Shown: positions 44,691 through 57,490 of the stretch, one piece after another
Numbering within the stretch: the stretch's first letter is position 1
Layout of the letters: each line of letters opens with the position of its first letter
Source of the DNA: Pestalotiopsis fici W106-1
Taxonomy: Eukaryota > Ascomycota > Sordariomycetes > Amphisphaeriales > Sporocadaceae
Assembly (NCBI RefSeq): GCF_000516985.1
Contig: NW_006917091.1
Location: forward strand, 4,857,022 to 4,921,021
Reading direction: 5' to 3'
Length of the DNA stretch: 64,000 nt
Notes under the pieces: model-generated
The model's database searches: none
What the model saw: the letters and a program-made list of their open reading frames with translations, nothing else
What the model was told of the DNA's origin: nothing
Program-made: the position numbers and the translations under genes

Positions 44691-46633
44691 ACCACCAGTA
44701 CGATACCTGTGCTTTTTGGGGGAGGCATGCAGACCATCGAGTTCTTGAGACCAAATCAAGTTATTACAGCCCTTTCCTATGCGAGAAGGCAGGCGTTGGT
44801 ATCAACAGACGAACCTCGGGCAACAATAGCAAAAGCATGAACGAGCTTTGCCTATCACTCGCGTTATGTCTCCACCGCTGCAATTTTCATGACTCTCTCA
44901 ACACGACAAACTTTTACGGCGTTTATAAATGTTTTCCTGTTTTCCACACGACTCGCATGAAAGGGGGAAACACCATGATGGATTCTAGAAGAGGATGCTG
45001 ATCTTATGGACACGAGATGACGGGAGTAAAGTAAGAAAGGCGGGGAGGGATTTATTCAGTGACAGACAGCCATGCCGCCAGTCTGTATCTTGCCAGACTT
45101 GGTGCTAGCGAATGGTTACGGCAGGAGAGCAGAGGAGAGGAGAAGCTTATCTACGAATCAAGAAATCAATTCTTGCATGCACACATGAGACTTTCTGTTT
45201 AGATTATTGTTTCTCAACATTGGCCACGTTTTTCTCTCCTCAAGTACCATAATCAGAATTATATGAAAAAAAAAATATTCATTATCGAAAAGTCATGGCC
45301 ATTAGGTTTCTCCACACAAGTCAACTGATGATTTCTACCTACTCTCTTCCATCATCGCGTCTTTCCACGTCTGTTCTCCGTCTTTTCTTTCACTAGCTCC
45401 TGGGGGGAAAATCGGTCCCAGAATCCAAACTCTTGGGACGCCCCTTCTCCCAGAGACCAAAGGGGGAAACTAAAGAAAAGACTGTGTGCATGGCTCCGCC
45501 CCTAGAGTCATGACAGAGAAGCCCCGACCAACAACAAAATTCAAGACGGTAACCGTTTCATCTCATCTTTTCTCCCCTCACTTCTCAAAAGGAGGATAAT
45601 AATAGACCTGGACCAAGGGAAATTGGCGAGATGTTCTGGCCTTCCTCTTTTAGTAGACGAGCACGGTCTTTTTTTTTTTGGGATGAGAGAAAAGAACAAA
45701 GAAATCTTCTTGGTTTGAAACTTGAGCTAGAAAAAAAAAAAAAAATGAGGCTGAAATGATTGGTATAATATGAGGATTGGGCTGACACGCCAAGGGGTAT
45801 ACTAACCCATGTCAGACACATGCCTTTCTTCGTTTCGGGCGACGAGGGAGAAATGATTACAATAAAGACTTAAGAAATTATAGATCGGCACCACTTGCTC
45901 TTGTTTGGTAGACCTCATGTATACATTTCAGTTCCTTGTTTGTGAACGTCCTATTGCCCTTGAAGCTATTTGGAGGGATACGGTACAATTCACGAGGATT
46001 CGACCCGTATGCGTCGGAAGCTGGGTACAAAATCCATTGCCTATCCGGTTTGCAGAATAAGCAACGTCGTCCCCCTCTGTTCGAACGGAGATGGCCATGC
46101 AAACGGGATCATTTGTGAATGCTTTGTGGCAATATGACCATGGCCAACATATCGAAGAATGTTCACATGCTCACGAACTAGTGTGGCTCAGAGCAGCTCC
46201 AGTGTCTATTTTCTTTCTCAACACACGTCACTACATCCACCTGCATTATTCGAGCAGGTAGTATATCGAAATCTTGATCGAGTATCGACGATATGGGTAT
46301 TCGACGCAATACTTATACAACAGAATGAACTGAGTGGTACGTGGTACAGGAGACCGCAACATCATGTCCAGATACTCGTCGAGTGGATTTCGCAATATCA
46401 AGAATGGCTTTTTTTTGCCTCGTGTCTTATCACGCCGCAAGTCTGGAGGCCACAGTGGTTACTTCTTATGGGGAATCTTATTCGCTATCAATTAGCTGTA
46501 TAGAGTCCATTCGTAATGCCATGCAAACAAAGTCCCATTCCAGTCATGCAAGTCGTAAAGTGACGGCATCTTTGGGGACCGTCATTGAAAAACCCAAGTC
46601 CATGTCCGTCAACTAGTAGGGTCTGTCAAAAAT
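44691..46633. other. Convergent spacer between the DUF7727-type and Rtc3 genes
   Basis: The stretch should contain two 3' untranslated regions. It has A runs (45266-45275, 45731-45744) and a T run (45670-45679). No frame over 115 codons and no recognisable product. Confidence 0.6.
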
Positions 46634-47336
46634 TTATCGCGAGTTCTGGCCGCTGACGATGTTGCCCTGCTGGGCCTCGTTCTTGTTGCCCTGGCGTCCG
46701 GGGAACTGTTGCGTTGGAGAACGGCCATGGTTAGCTAATTTGTTCTCCAACTGAGAATCGACGGGGGGGTTTGGGGGCGAGAGCAGATGACCTCTCAATG
46801 GGGTTTTAGATGTGTATGTGTTTCTTACCTCTGTCTCCTGCAGAGAGCCCTTCTCCAAGATCTGCTTGATCACGTCCTCATCGACAGAGGTGCCAAACTC
46901 GTTCTCCAGGGTAGCCTTGGAAGCACCGTCATATTGACCTTGCGTGCCTTGCCTGTAATTGGTGATGCATGATTAGCTAGTGTTTTCTTTTCTCCTTTCC
47001 CTTTCCTGGCTGGTTCCTTTCCGTCCATGCAAAGATGATATGTCGACCCAATTTGAGGGGTGGGCAATGCGAGTTGACCCCGCTTCTAAAGCAAGAAGCG
47101 CCACGGGGAGAGGAAGAGAGCAGTGCAGTAGGCAGGAGAGTGAAAAACACCAATTGGGCGTGGAAAACCTACTTGTGTGTGACGAAGATCTTGAAAGCAG
47201 AGATGAAGTGAGACATGGGGACGGACTTGTCGCCCTGCCACTTCTTGTAGTCGGAGACATCGTCAATGAAGATGAGGAAGTCGTCCTCCTTGCCCTTGTA
47301 GTGGACCTTGACTTGCGAAGCCTCTCCCTTGACCAT
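46634..47336 (-). CDS. rtc3: SBDS-fold protein, Rtc3/YHR087W type
   Basis: Three exons, 47336-47173, 46952-46829 and 46705-46634, joined across introns of 220 bp and 123 bp, give 119 residues. The introns are longer than most in this window. The N-terminal about 95 residues match the single SBDS N-terminal domain: VKVHYKGKEDDFLIFIDD, then VPMSHFISAFKIFVTHK joined to QGTQGQYDGASKATLENEFG and EDVIKQILEKG. The short tail (FPGRQGNKNEAQQGN) is polar. The full SBDS/Sdo1 protein has three domains; this is the stand-alone form known in yeast as Rtc3, linked to RNA metabolism and stress. No membrane or signal segment is seen. Both splice junctions keep phase, and the predicted length agrees with yeast Rtc3 (about 110 residues). 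Confidence 0.92.
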
Positions 47337-49210
47337 TTTGACTGATTTGTGGTGGGTGTGGTAGAAAGATGTGTGTGTGTGTGTGTGGAAAAGGTTGAAT
47401 TGATGGTGCGAGATGAAGAAACAAGATTGTTTCTGTGAGTTGTGTCGTTGTTTTGTTTGAACTGTTAAGTAGATGAGAAATGGGAGGGAGAGAAGAGAGT
47501 TGTAGCTACAAAGCTTCCGAAAGGTGGCATTTATGGTTGCTAAGAGATGGAGAGCACGGCAACGAGTCACGAGGGCAAGTACCTAGGCCATGCTGCGTTT
47601 GCCTGGTTTCCTTGCTTGGCTTTTTCTTGCTTTGATTGCCTGATTCTATTACTACCATGTACGTACCCTCAATAACCAGAGTGAAACTCTATGAATTGCC
47701 AATCGATTCGATCGCGTTTCTACCCTTTACCACAGCTGCTGTGCTTGTCCCGCATTCCCATATTGAGACTTGCGAGTGCATACGTCATAACACGGGCTCT
47801 CCCAGTAGTGTACCCCACTAGGTTAGGAAGGACCAACACAAGCTCTCCCCTCGCTGCCCATCTTTTTGCTTGGGTTCCTGCGTCAGCTACTGTTTGCTGG
47901 GTGCCAGCGGGCAGTGTAGAGGGTGGTGCTGGGGAGGGGCAAGCACTGACCAGCTCCTGGGTTGGGTACGGCCTGGACTGGACCCAGAAGCTACCCCGCC
48001 ATTATTACACACTGATTCCAGCCGCTCTACGTCACTAATGGAGCTTGAGCAGGGGGGTCCACAGGTATGGCCTCATTGAAGTATTTGTTTTTTGATTTTT
48101 TTTTTCGTGTGTAGTAATTTGGTAAACAGAACACGGTTGCAAGCGGAACAATTCATGTGCACAAATGAGAAACGGAAATTACGGCATCACCCATCTGGGT
48201 TATTCACCTAATACGTATTGATACAGACCAATGCAAAGTACTAGTACCTAGGCATTCATGGCCGTGGATGACACTTTGCTCACATCGACCTTTACAAGGT
48301 CCGGGTAGACAGACACCAATATCCGCTCAACCTTCTTCTATACTGAATGGCAGATGCGTGCCTTTTTGGTACTGGTCAATCTAAATGCAAGCACTCTAAG
48401 GTTAGGCGATTCGTAATTTGTATGTCACTAGCACACCATAGGTTGACAGTGCAACATGATATTGTATATGCAAACCGCAGGCGCTCAATGTGATGATCGA
48501 CAGCCCGCATGGCGGAAGTTGCCTCTTTGAGGAGACGTCAGGTACGTGCCGAGACTAGTCGCCATAGACCTTGGTAGCTCAAGAAGATCTGATTGATTAT
48601 CGCCATTGATAATCTACCAACTCGATTGGGAAGTTCTCTACCTAGACCTGTACACAGTAGACAGCCAGGTACGAATAGGGTGGTAAGAATAGATGGGCAA
48701 TAATTGCATCCCAAATCGGCAAATCTCTCCTTGTACGCTATCATCTTCACGCGGATTTGGTGAAACACACAACTGGAAGGGACTCTCGTGTGTATAGTCG
48801 CAAGTGGGCACGTCACAAATGCTGGGATAGAAGAACTTGACTAAATCCAGCCGTTGTTCCCTCTAGGTGATTTCCTTCTGCTGTTCGCTCAAGTCAAGTT
48901 TCTTGGATGTCTCTGTCGTCTGTGGTAGGATATCATATGTATTTCATCGTCTCTCATCACACCTGCAAGCTCCATCTTTTATATACATGCAGTTTTCGCA
49001 TCCCTTGTCCAAGTCTGGCGGGTGATCCACGTACTCTAGGAATCAATCGTATTCTTCGGGGCGCCAGGAACAGAATATTTCCATCACCACCAAGAAAACA
49101 AACAAAAGGAGAAAATGGGTGGTGGCCTACATAATATGTGTGTCTAGCCAAAACCATCGCCAACGCGGCTCGTATCTCGGGCCATAATAAATTTACAACT
49201 GCTGTCGTTC
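47337..49210. other. Spacer between Rtc3 and RhoGEF genes
   Basis: The first few hundred bases hold the Rtc3 promoter, including a GT repeat at 47371-47386. The right part should be the 3' untranslated region of the RhoGEF gene. Open frames are short and overlapping. No gene is supported. Confidence 0.6.
47371..47386. repeat. GT dinucleotide microsatellite in the Rtc3 leader
   Basis: Eight GT units, 35 bp upstream of the Rtc3 start codon; along the gene it reads as CA repeat. Confidence 0.85.
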
Positions 49211-52200
49211 TCATCTGAAAAAGCTGCGGAATGCGCCAGCCACGCCGCTTCGCTCGACACCGGTAGCTTTGGATCGCTTGGTAAGCTTCGCAGGACTCGC
49301 AGTCTCCTGGACTGGCCGCTTGGTTTGATTCGCTTTTGATATGTTTTCTTTCTTCTTCGTCGGCGCCGGCCTTGCCTCGGGTTCGGTGGCTGGAGGACGC
49401 TGGATGGGTGGTCGTCGTGATATACTGTCTGTTGGTAATGCCCCCGTGGGAGAGTCTTGGGCAAGAGCCTCTTCTTTTATATCTCCAGATCTTTGGAATT
49501 CGCTGGCTTCGTCAAGACTCTGTGACCCGTGTCTCCTAATCGTTACTGACATGACAATCCCCTCATCGGATGAATTGCTCGCGCTGCAACCGCTGGTTCT
49601 CTCTGTTGCGTCTCGAATGACTGGCAGTCTCTGAATATCACTCTGGTCTTGGTCCAAACTTAATGTAACAGATGACACGTCACAACTCCTCTTCGTAATT
49701 GACTCGGCATACTCTTTTGTCGGCGAAAGTTCGTCTTCGCTTGCCCTCATGGTGCTCACACTTGCCGAGCTACCAGATCGTTTCGCAAACGAACTAGTAA
49801 TACTTGCCACGCTCAGTTTGCGCATCATGGTTGAGGCAGAAGCGCGAACAAGATGCTCACTTCGCGACCGAGGTGTGATGCCCGGAAACGGCAAGATCTT
49901 GCGGCTCCAGACATCCGAAAGTTGTGCCTCGATACGCGCGCGATCCCCACGAGGCGGTGCCAAAATAGGGATTCTCGTGGTTGTCGTGAGCAGAGACTGA
50001 GAACGGTTGATGTTGGGTGTATCGCTGGTTGAGCTGGGGGTTTCCCTCACCGTAGTGGTGTTCTTCAGTATCACTTGGCACAAAGGAGATTTTGGACCGA
50101 CGGTGGTCGCCCGGTGAATTGATAAGCGACGAGCGACAGATCCTGCACAACATGTGTCAGATGAAAATGGCTGAAGACTTCAAGTGCTTACATACCTGGC
50201 TTTCCGAATACAGTTCCCAGGCTTTTGATGTTCAAGGACAGTGAGCTACAGAATAGAGGTTCTCCGGCTTCTTGTGCCTCGCTTGCGCATGCCAGTCGGC
50301 TCCTCCATTCATTCTCTTCTCTGGGTGTACACGCTGTCATGATCACCTCGTAGAGTTGATGGTCAATCTCAAACACGAGTTTCCAGGAGAATGGTGCAGT
50401 GTGACACTGGAGACCTGTTACCCGTTTAGCTGATTGTGAATACATGCAGATCCAAGGGGTTCCTACCTCTGCCATTATCCGCTTCTTCAATTTTGATGGT
50501 ATTCAGGCCGATGCAAGCCTGTATAGTGTAGAGTTGATCGGACCTGGACGCGGTTGCCAGGCAGAGGCATTCTTTATATAAAAGGCAGACCATGTACCGG
50601 CCTTCAGCTCCTCCCCGTGTCTGCCAGCAGATGTGGAGAGCTCCGCATAATTGTATCTGTCCCAAGGAGCGGACAGTGGCTTTCAGTGATGGATCAAAGC
50701 TCTATCGGCTGCGTCAGCAATGTATAGAACAAGACTATGATATTCGCTTCTCACTTGGTTTGGAAACACGAGACGATCCTGCAAGAGCCATGTAGTTTCC
50801 ATGGATGACTTGACAGACGGATCATCCGTGGCCCGGTTGATTTCTGACGTGGCTTCGCGCAGGCGAGCAAGGACACTTTCGATTTCCGAGTGAGCACTGG
50901 GGCAATCGCACACGGGCGTATACTTGAGCAGCTCGGCAAAAAGCAGAGGATATTTGCAAATTCGCTGTATGGGCTGTCACGTGTTAGTGGCGTGAAGAAA
51001 AATTCCATTTGATTGTGAGACATACCTTGACCAGAAGATCGCCAATGGTGAGGGACTTCCTCGAACCATCCAGCTGATGGTTTACTGAGCCCAGTGAGGC
51101 TGCAAGAGCTTCAAGCCCCTTTTGATAGGTGTCCCACTGAGGCATAGCACGTGGAGCTGATGCGACATCCCTGATCATCATTTCGTATTTTGCGCCGTAC
51201 TCCTCATAAACAAAGAACCGATGCATCTAATCGGACTCTGGTCAGCATGCAGAACAGATGGCCATGGTGCCATTGTGGGACTGGTCTTGCTTACTCTTGT
51301 ACGAAAGATTCGGGCGACATCAGCGGCCACATCCGGATCTGCTGTCATGCCAGCAGTTGCGTGCAGCCAAGCTGTTCCTGATTCATCTTCTGGCACAGAA
51401 TCGAGGCTGCGCCATCTTTGGTGGCGAGCAGCTTTTGCAGCCGGTTTTGGCGTTACATGCGCTTGGTCGATCTGGGTATACTCAGAGTCGGGTACTGCTC
51501 GATGAAGATCTCCAAGTATTTCTTCGTGGAGCTCGACTATTTCTGTCAAGTTGCGATTGATAGAAGACCGTAGACCAGGATGCTGCGTCGGAACCGAGGC
51601 GAGGATGGTGACATATACCTGTATCTGTGTCAGTTACGTTGAAGAAGAGGCATTATACTCGACCAGGGCCGACCAACGTTCATCAAGAATTTGACGTCTC
51701 CAATATAGCTCTCCTCTGTCCCAATGAGCTCTTCGAGGATGCGCCGACGCTGCAGTAGACGCTCCGTAATGGCAGGGTCAGCCACACTTCGCTCCGAGCG
51801 GACACTATCCTCTGATCGTCTTCCAATCGAAACCGAAGCTCGAGCACTACGATCTGTCCTGGCATAGTACGATGACTGAGCAGTGTTTTGTCGGGATCGC
51901 GTAAGTGCACTCCCATCGATGCTTATAGTTGCACTCCTTACACCAGCAACATAGCCAAATGATGAATCGGACGAAGACCTTCGATGGCAACTATAAGCAG
52001 ACGAGTCATCAACAAGGCTAGGAAAAGACTCTAGGTCTCCCGCACTGCTTTGAATTAGTTTATGCCGAGATCTACGCTGCAATGTCTTCATCCACCGGTG
52101 AAAAGGCTTTGAATCAGACGAAGCTCCCGTCTGCTGAGTTTTTGGATGATCGATTGCTTTCGATGGTGTCTGAAGATCTAGCACCTGGCTGACATGGTCG

Positions 52201-52445
52201 TCTTCCTCTGGATCCAAGGTCAACCCTAATTGGGCAAATGTATCCAAGTTCTTCCACGGTTCTTTTATACTGATAGAGACCAGTCCATCGTCGTGGTAGG
52301 GCAGTTCGGGATCAGTACGGTTCGCTCTCGAGATTGTACGTTCTTGCAGCAAAGCTGCCCATGAGCTCTTTCTGCGAATTCTGAACGAACTACTTCGCGA
52401 GGCTGGCCGTGGCGGAAGGCTGTTTATAACCAGTGCCATGACCAC
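49211..52445 (-). CDS. RhoGEF (DH domain, then PH-like region)
   Basis: Seven exons are inferred: 52445-51678, 51618-51295, 51226-51026, 50973-50755, 50701-50467, 50414-50196 and 50142-49211. All six introns are 52-68 bp and GT-AG, and the phases agree, giving 965 residues. The first about 235 residues are polar and serine-rich. The DH domain runs from about 235 (RRRILEELIGTEESYIGDVK) to about 500 and shows the hallmark KPIQRICKYPLLFAELLKY formed by the junction of exons 3 and 4. A PH-like region follows, from about 510 (SLGQIQLCGALHICWQ) to about 650 (ENEWRSRLACASEAQ). The C-terminal 300 residues are disordered, Ser/Thr-rich and end in a basic tail (GVAGAFRSFFR). Such proteins load GTP onto Rho-type GTPases that control polarity, cytokinesis and wall synthesis. 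Which GTPase it serves is not deducible. The start could also be M3 (52439). Confidence 0.9.
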
Positions 52446-54172
52446 GGCTCAGGGGAATTGGGACCCAAGAAACGGCAACCCAAAAAAAGAAAACAAAAAC
52501 CATCAACGTATCAAAACGAGGGCCCCAAAAAAGAAAAACAAAAAAGAAAATGAAAAGACTTCTTGAAGATGCTAAATGACTTCCAAGACACCAAAAAGCT
52601 CCAAGACAGGGAGGGAAGGAAAAAGCAAGACAAAAACTGGGGTCCGGGATCAAAACATGGTGGAAGTAGAAGAAAGAATGGTCTAAAAGAACAAGAAGAT
52701 GTGAATGAGTCGTGGACAAAAGTCAATTGCTCATCGAGCGAAAAGGATGCCTGCCTTTTTTGAAAACCGCTCGGCGAAAGACTAGCCGATAGCAATCACC
52801 ATGCTTGAACAGAAAGAGCAAAAAAAAACCTGAGAAAGAGCAACTAAATAAGAGGCTAAAGTTCAAGCCTCTGATGGAGCAAAAGTGGTTTTAGTAAGAT
52901 GCATGGTCGCTCTCGGCCCAAGTAGAGTGAGTGACTGCATGGAGGAATCCTGCGGGAAGGAGTCAAGTGCTTGGTTGGCTCTATGCCGCACGGCATCGAA
53001 TGTCCATACCTAAAGCAGCATAACAAGAAAGTCAATCTCTGGATGGATTAGATGGAACCATTGAAATGACCATATCATCATAAATCATAAAAACAACATG
53101 TCTGGTTCCTGGTTGCAGGCAGGCAGGCAGGCAGGCAGTGCGCGTTTTGACCGACCAGTGAACTGCGTGTTGTTGATGGAAAACAGTGACACAATCGCCA
53201 TGGTCCAAGGTGATACACGGGCACTAAATCAAAGATGGGTGCGTCATCGTTCTTTTATCAGCAAAGCAAGTGGCATTTCGGGGGGCAGACGAAATAATAA
53301 TTCATGAAGATCGCAGTGTCCACATTAGACAACGGGGGGTTTCCGGTGTCTTGGATCTCCAACACTATCGCGGGCTCTAAGGGAAGGCTTGGAAGGCAAT
53401 CTGGTTGGCGGCTTGACCAAGCAACGAGGTCTAGGTTTTCTGGAGATGCTCGCTCACAAAGTCTATTCCGCTGGGAGGAGCAAAACTTTCTCGCTGAGGC
53501 GCCTGCTCACATGAGATCGCGATGCCATGAAATCGAGCGACAACAGGGCTAGTGCCGGTAGATTAGAGCCGGGGTCAATAATGTAAGCTAGAACCCAAAT
53601 ATCGATCCCACGCCCGCGCAATATGGATCCGGGCCCGACTGCTTTTCCTTGAGCAAATGAATAATGAATGAAGTATGATATGCATGTGCTCAGCGCCGGG
53701 GAATATCTACACGTGCGTCCCAAGGTTAGGGTCCCCTCCATGGCTCCTGTACCGTCATCTCCTGGTCATGGCCTGTTTGATCTAAGCATGATTACACACC
53801 ATCCTCGCCATGCCTCCTACCCTTACTATAATAATGAACCTGAAGAGGGAATGTCATTAGGTAGTAAGTAGGCAGGCACCAAGCCCGCTTATCCCACCCC
53901 CTCGGGACTCTGCCGGGGTTACGGAGCTATGTACCTGGGGATCCATTCCCCGGGCGCCCCCCACTTGACTTGCATCACCACATTCAAAACCACATGTTGC
54001 ACCGTAGTTGACGCGTACCGTTGCTGGCTGAAACTACCCTACCTACCGACATTATTTCGGCTACAGCAGTGAGTGAATCGACCATCTTGTTGCCAAGCGC
54101 ATCCTGACGAGGGCATTTGGTACACAAATTCGCTGCCGAAAACCATGACTTGACCTTCTTGAGCACTCGATT
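52446..54172. other. Divergent spacer between RhoGEF and Nas2 genes
   Basis: The spacer should hold both promoters. It has A-rich sequence next to the RhoGEF start (52479-52560), a CAGG repeat at 53116-53138, and GC-rich sequence (53870-53960). No frame over 110 codons has a recognisable product. Confidence 0.6.
53116..53138. repeat. CAGG tetranucleotide microsatellite
   Basis: Five and three-quarter uninterrupted CAGG units in non-coding sequence. Confidence 0.85.
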
Positions 54173-54932
54173 ATGGGACGACCTCTAAGAATGGACAACA
54201 TCCACGCACCGACCGTCCCCTCGGGGCCATCTTCGCGCCCCATCACCAACGGCAATGCCAAGAACTTGTCGTTCGCCGAGTTATCTCAGAAGAAGGATGA
54301 TATGGAGGCGGAGCTTAAAGCCCTTAGCGGCGTGCTCGACTCTCACGGCGTCGACATGGACACTCCTCTGACCAGGGACGGATTTCCTAGAGCAGATATC
54401 GATGTCGCGCAGATCCGAACTACACGCTCCCGCATTATTCACCTTCGAAACGACTACAAGGACCTGATGGGTGCCATTGAGAAGCACTTGCACGAGCACT
54501 TTGCCAGTCTGGAAGATACGGACGATCTGCCAACAGGCAGGACAGGTGCAGGCATGCTAGGCGACAGCATTGCCCCAACATTGGATGAGCCGTTTGCCAG
54601 AGTCAACAGTGTTGTGCCTGCAAGTCCAGCCTACACTGCTGGCCTCAAGGCTGGCGACGAGATTCGCAACTTTGGTTACGTGAACAGAGCCAACCACGAT
54701 GGCCTGAAAAAGGTTGCAGAATGTGTCCAGGGCAATGAAAACGTGAGCTGTGCCTCCGCGGATGGTTGTTCATATTGCGACGAAGCTAACTGGCAATCAA
54801 CAGCAAAACATACTTGTCAAGATTTCACGGCCAGGCGAGGCAACCAGACGGCAGGAGCTCCAGCTCATGTTGACACCACGTCAAAACTGGGGTGGCAGAG
54901 GCATGTTGGGATGTCACATTCTTCCGATATGA
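54173..54932 (+). CDS. nas2: Proteasome assembly chaperone Nas2/p27 (PSMD9)
   Basis: Two exons, 54173-54742 and 54804-54932, joined across a 61 bp GTGAGC...CAG intron in phase 0, give 232 residues. Without splicing the frame runs into unrelated sequence. With it, NEN-QNILVKISRPGE completes the PDZ domain. The N-terminal half is helical: LSFAELSQKKDDMEAELKAL and then DGFPRADIDVAQIRTTR, which is the conserved Nas2 block. Residues about 140-230 are the PDZ domain: FARVNSVVPASPAYTAGLKA, GDEIRNFG, and a C-terminal LTPRQNWGGRGMLGCHI. In yeast and mammals this chaperone binds the Rpt5 C-terminus during assembly of the 19S base. Start at 54173 gives MGRPLRMDN; starting at the next Met (54191) is also possible. 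Confidence 0.95.
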
Positions 54933-55317
54933 GGACGGTCAAGTATAGGCTTAGGCTTACACTATCTGCTTCGTTTCAAATTAGGAATGATAGTGACAAA
55001 TACCACACACTGCATTGGTCTGTTCAGACGCAGTCGGGGCCTCGGGACTATAGGTAGACAATGATCTGAGGTCTGCTCTACGTTCTACAGCATTGAAATG
55101 CGACATCCGTGGCGTATGGTGTATTTTTGAGAGACTTGTTACATGGTCGATTCGTAGCGCAAGGGCCGAGTGAGCCATCAGATTTTCATACCGCATGAAA
55201 GGCAGCCCAATACACCTATGTCTTGCCAAACTAACAAGGCCACGACATTAAAATGTTACCTCAATGGACGGGGCGAGAATCCTTACAGGAACAGCTCCAT
55301 CTAATACCTCAAGGAAA

Positions 55318-55337
55318 TTTTTTTTTTTTTTTTTTTT
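55318..55337. repeat. Poly-T tract, 20 bases
   Basis: An uninterrupted T run, about 390 bp downstream of the Nas2 stop codon. Confidence 0.85.
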
Positions 55338-56280
55338 CTTAACAGAGATGGCTTCTGCCTGACGGGCTGCTGCTTAGAAATACATCCCAACAGCAGGCAC
55401 CGACAACATCGATGCATATGATTAATCAGCAACAATTACTGCCCAAATGCCAAAGCCCAGGCGATAAGTCAAGTATAAATTATATTGGTATGCCCAATAA
55501 CGGCCATATTGCCTTGGCCAGAGATCGTACTGAATCACAGGCTTGGGGCATTGGTTACGGGCAAGTTTCTTGACTCATCAGCGATTGATTACTCATATCC
55601 GCGGAAAGGCGTATGATTGGGCATATTGTCAACGTTGGGTAGCTTGCAGACAGATCAGATCTAGCTTTTGATAGGGTTGAGGACAAAGGGATTACACATA
55701 CAGACAGACGTCTTGTCTTGATCTATCACTTCCTTGGTTTGCAACAGTCAAAGGTCACTGCACATTACATACCTCTACCGCCGTAGGTGGTGCAACCTGA
55801 GACTGCCTTGTCTAGCGCTTTTCTGAGATTTTACCCCTCCATCCTGTCTTGGCTGTTTGATTGCTGGAGCGCAAACAAGCCTTTTTTCAGCGACCCCGCC
55901 ATCACTACGTAATACTGTACCTATTACCTAGTGCAGCAGCCTGAATAACCTGAGGCCAACCAACCATCAGAGCTTGCCGCCAGGTCACGTGCTAGTCTTT
56001 GTGAATTTCATCAAAAATTTTCGCTGGGCAGCCACCAGGTTGCCAGTTGCTGAGGCGCCCGGGAGGAAGAGAAAAAAAAAAAAAGCACGAGCCCGACCCG
56101 CCCTGTTTTCCCTGCTTTCATAAACACAAACAAGTCGGCCAGCCAAAGCCAGACAGACAGCCCAACCCACTTTGACAGTGACCCCGTCGGTCAAGAAACC
56201 ACCACACACCAGACCGTCTACCCAAAGCCTCTTGCTTCCCCATCACACATTTTTTTGACTTTGCATACCAGCGGTCAAAG

Positions 56281-56491
56281 GTACGTCTATTCTGCAGCAA
56301 AATACCCCCCCAAACCACCTCTTCAAAAAACGAGATAGCTGTGCCCTCTTGCTCCCTCGCTGGGTCACTCTCGATTTGATTGCGTGCAGCAGCTTGAACT
56401 TTTGCTCTTGTTCCTGCCCTGCACGTTTCAGCCAACCTGAAGATATCTACCCAAAAGATCACAACCACCCCCGCTGACGTTTGCGCCGCAG
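56281..56491 (+). other. Possible 5' leader intron of the Ran gene
   Basis: Donor AAAG/GTACGT at 56281 and acceptor CGCCGCAG at 56491 enclose 211 bp with a branch-like CGCTGACG about 15-20 bp before the acceptor. Highly expressed fungal genes often carry leader introns. No transcript evidence is available. Confidence 0.4.
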
Positions 56492-56550
56492 TCTCTTCTC
56501 CGTCTTGTTTACAGCACCACAAAACGGTCTCTAGTCAGATATCCTTTACA

Positions 56551-57490
56551 ATGTCTGCTCAACAATCCGTTGCGACCTTCAAGCTGGTCCTTGTCGGTGA
56601 TGGTGGTACTGGAAAGGTAAGCACATCAACCAATCCTTCACGTTCCTCCCTGTTCTACCCCGCCGCCCTGCTCTCTCACGATACCTTCCATCGCGCGACT
56701 GTCGGGGCTGCACGCCATCAACCACCTCCCCATGCTAAATCCAACAAAATGCTAATCATGTTCTTCGCGGTATTTAGACCACCTTCGTCAAGCGCCACTT
56801 GACTGGTGAATTCGAGAAGAAGTACATGGCCACTCTCGGTGTCGAGGTCCACCCTCTTGGTTTCTCTACCGTAAGGCTTCCACACACGCCCCTCTTGTGA
56901 TATACGCCCTTTTTACTAACAACTGGAAAGAACGTCGGCCAAATCACCTTCGATGTCTGGGATACTGCCGGTCAGGAGAAGTTCGGTGGTCTCCGTGACG
57001 GTTACTACATCAACGGCCAGTGCGGTATCATCATGTTCGATGTTACTTCCCGTATCACCTACAAGAACGTCCCCAACTGGCACCGTAAGTTTCTGCCCTT
57101 GTTACTCCAAATACAAACGAAATCAAGAGTTTCTGACACATCTAAACAGGTGACCTCGTCCGTGTCTGCGAGAACATCCCCATCGTCCTTTGCGGTAACA
57201 AGGTTGACGTGAAGGAGCGCAAGGTCAAGGCCAAGACCATCACTTTCCACCGCAAGAAGAACCTTCAGTACTACGATATCTCGGCAAAGTCCAACTACAA
57301 CTTCGAGAAGCCTTTCCTCTGGCTTGCCCGCAAGTTGGCTGGTAACCCTCAGCTGGAGTTCGTTGCTGCTCCCGCCCTGGCTCCCCCCACCGCCCAGGTC
57401 GACCAGGAGCTGCTCAAGCAGTACGAGAACGAGATGATTGCTGCCTCTGCCATGCCCCTGCCTGGTGAGGAGGAGGACGATGACTTGTAA
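56551..57490 (+). CDS. gsp1: Ran GTPase (Gsp1/Spi1)
   Basis: Four exons, 56551-56616, 56778-56870, 56931-57084 and 57150-57490, joined across introns of 161, 60, 65 bp, give 217 residues, the expected Ran length. The P-loop GDGGTGKTT is completed by the first splice. Switch I contains [14 protein letters not shown], switch II contains [17 protein letters not shown], and the base-recognition motifs are NKVD and ISAKSNYN. There is no C-terminal prenylation cysteine; the protein ends in the acidic EEEDDDL typical of Ran. This GTPase drives nuclear import and export and mitotic spindle assembly through its GTP gradient. The second intron has a TACTAAC branch site. Codon use is strongly biased to C in third position, consistent with high expression. 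Confidence 0.98.

Larger units (their letters stand above)
54933..56550. other. Spacer between Nas2 and Ran genes
   Basis: The left part is the Nas2 3' region, followed by a 20-base T run (55318-55337). The right 550 bp is the Ran promoter and leader. A donor GTACGT at 56281 and an acceptor GCAG ending at 56491, with a CGCTGACG branch site before it, suggest a 211 bp leader intron. No gene is supported. Confidence 0.55.
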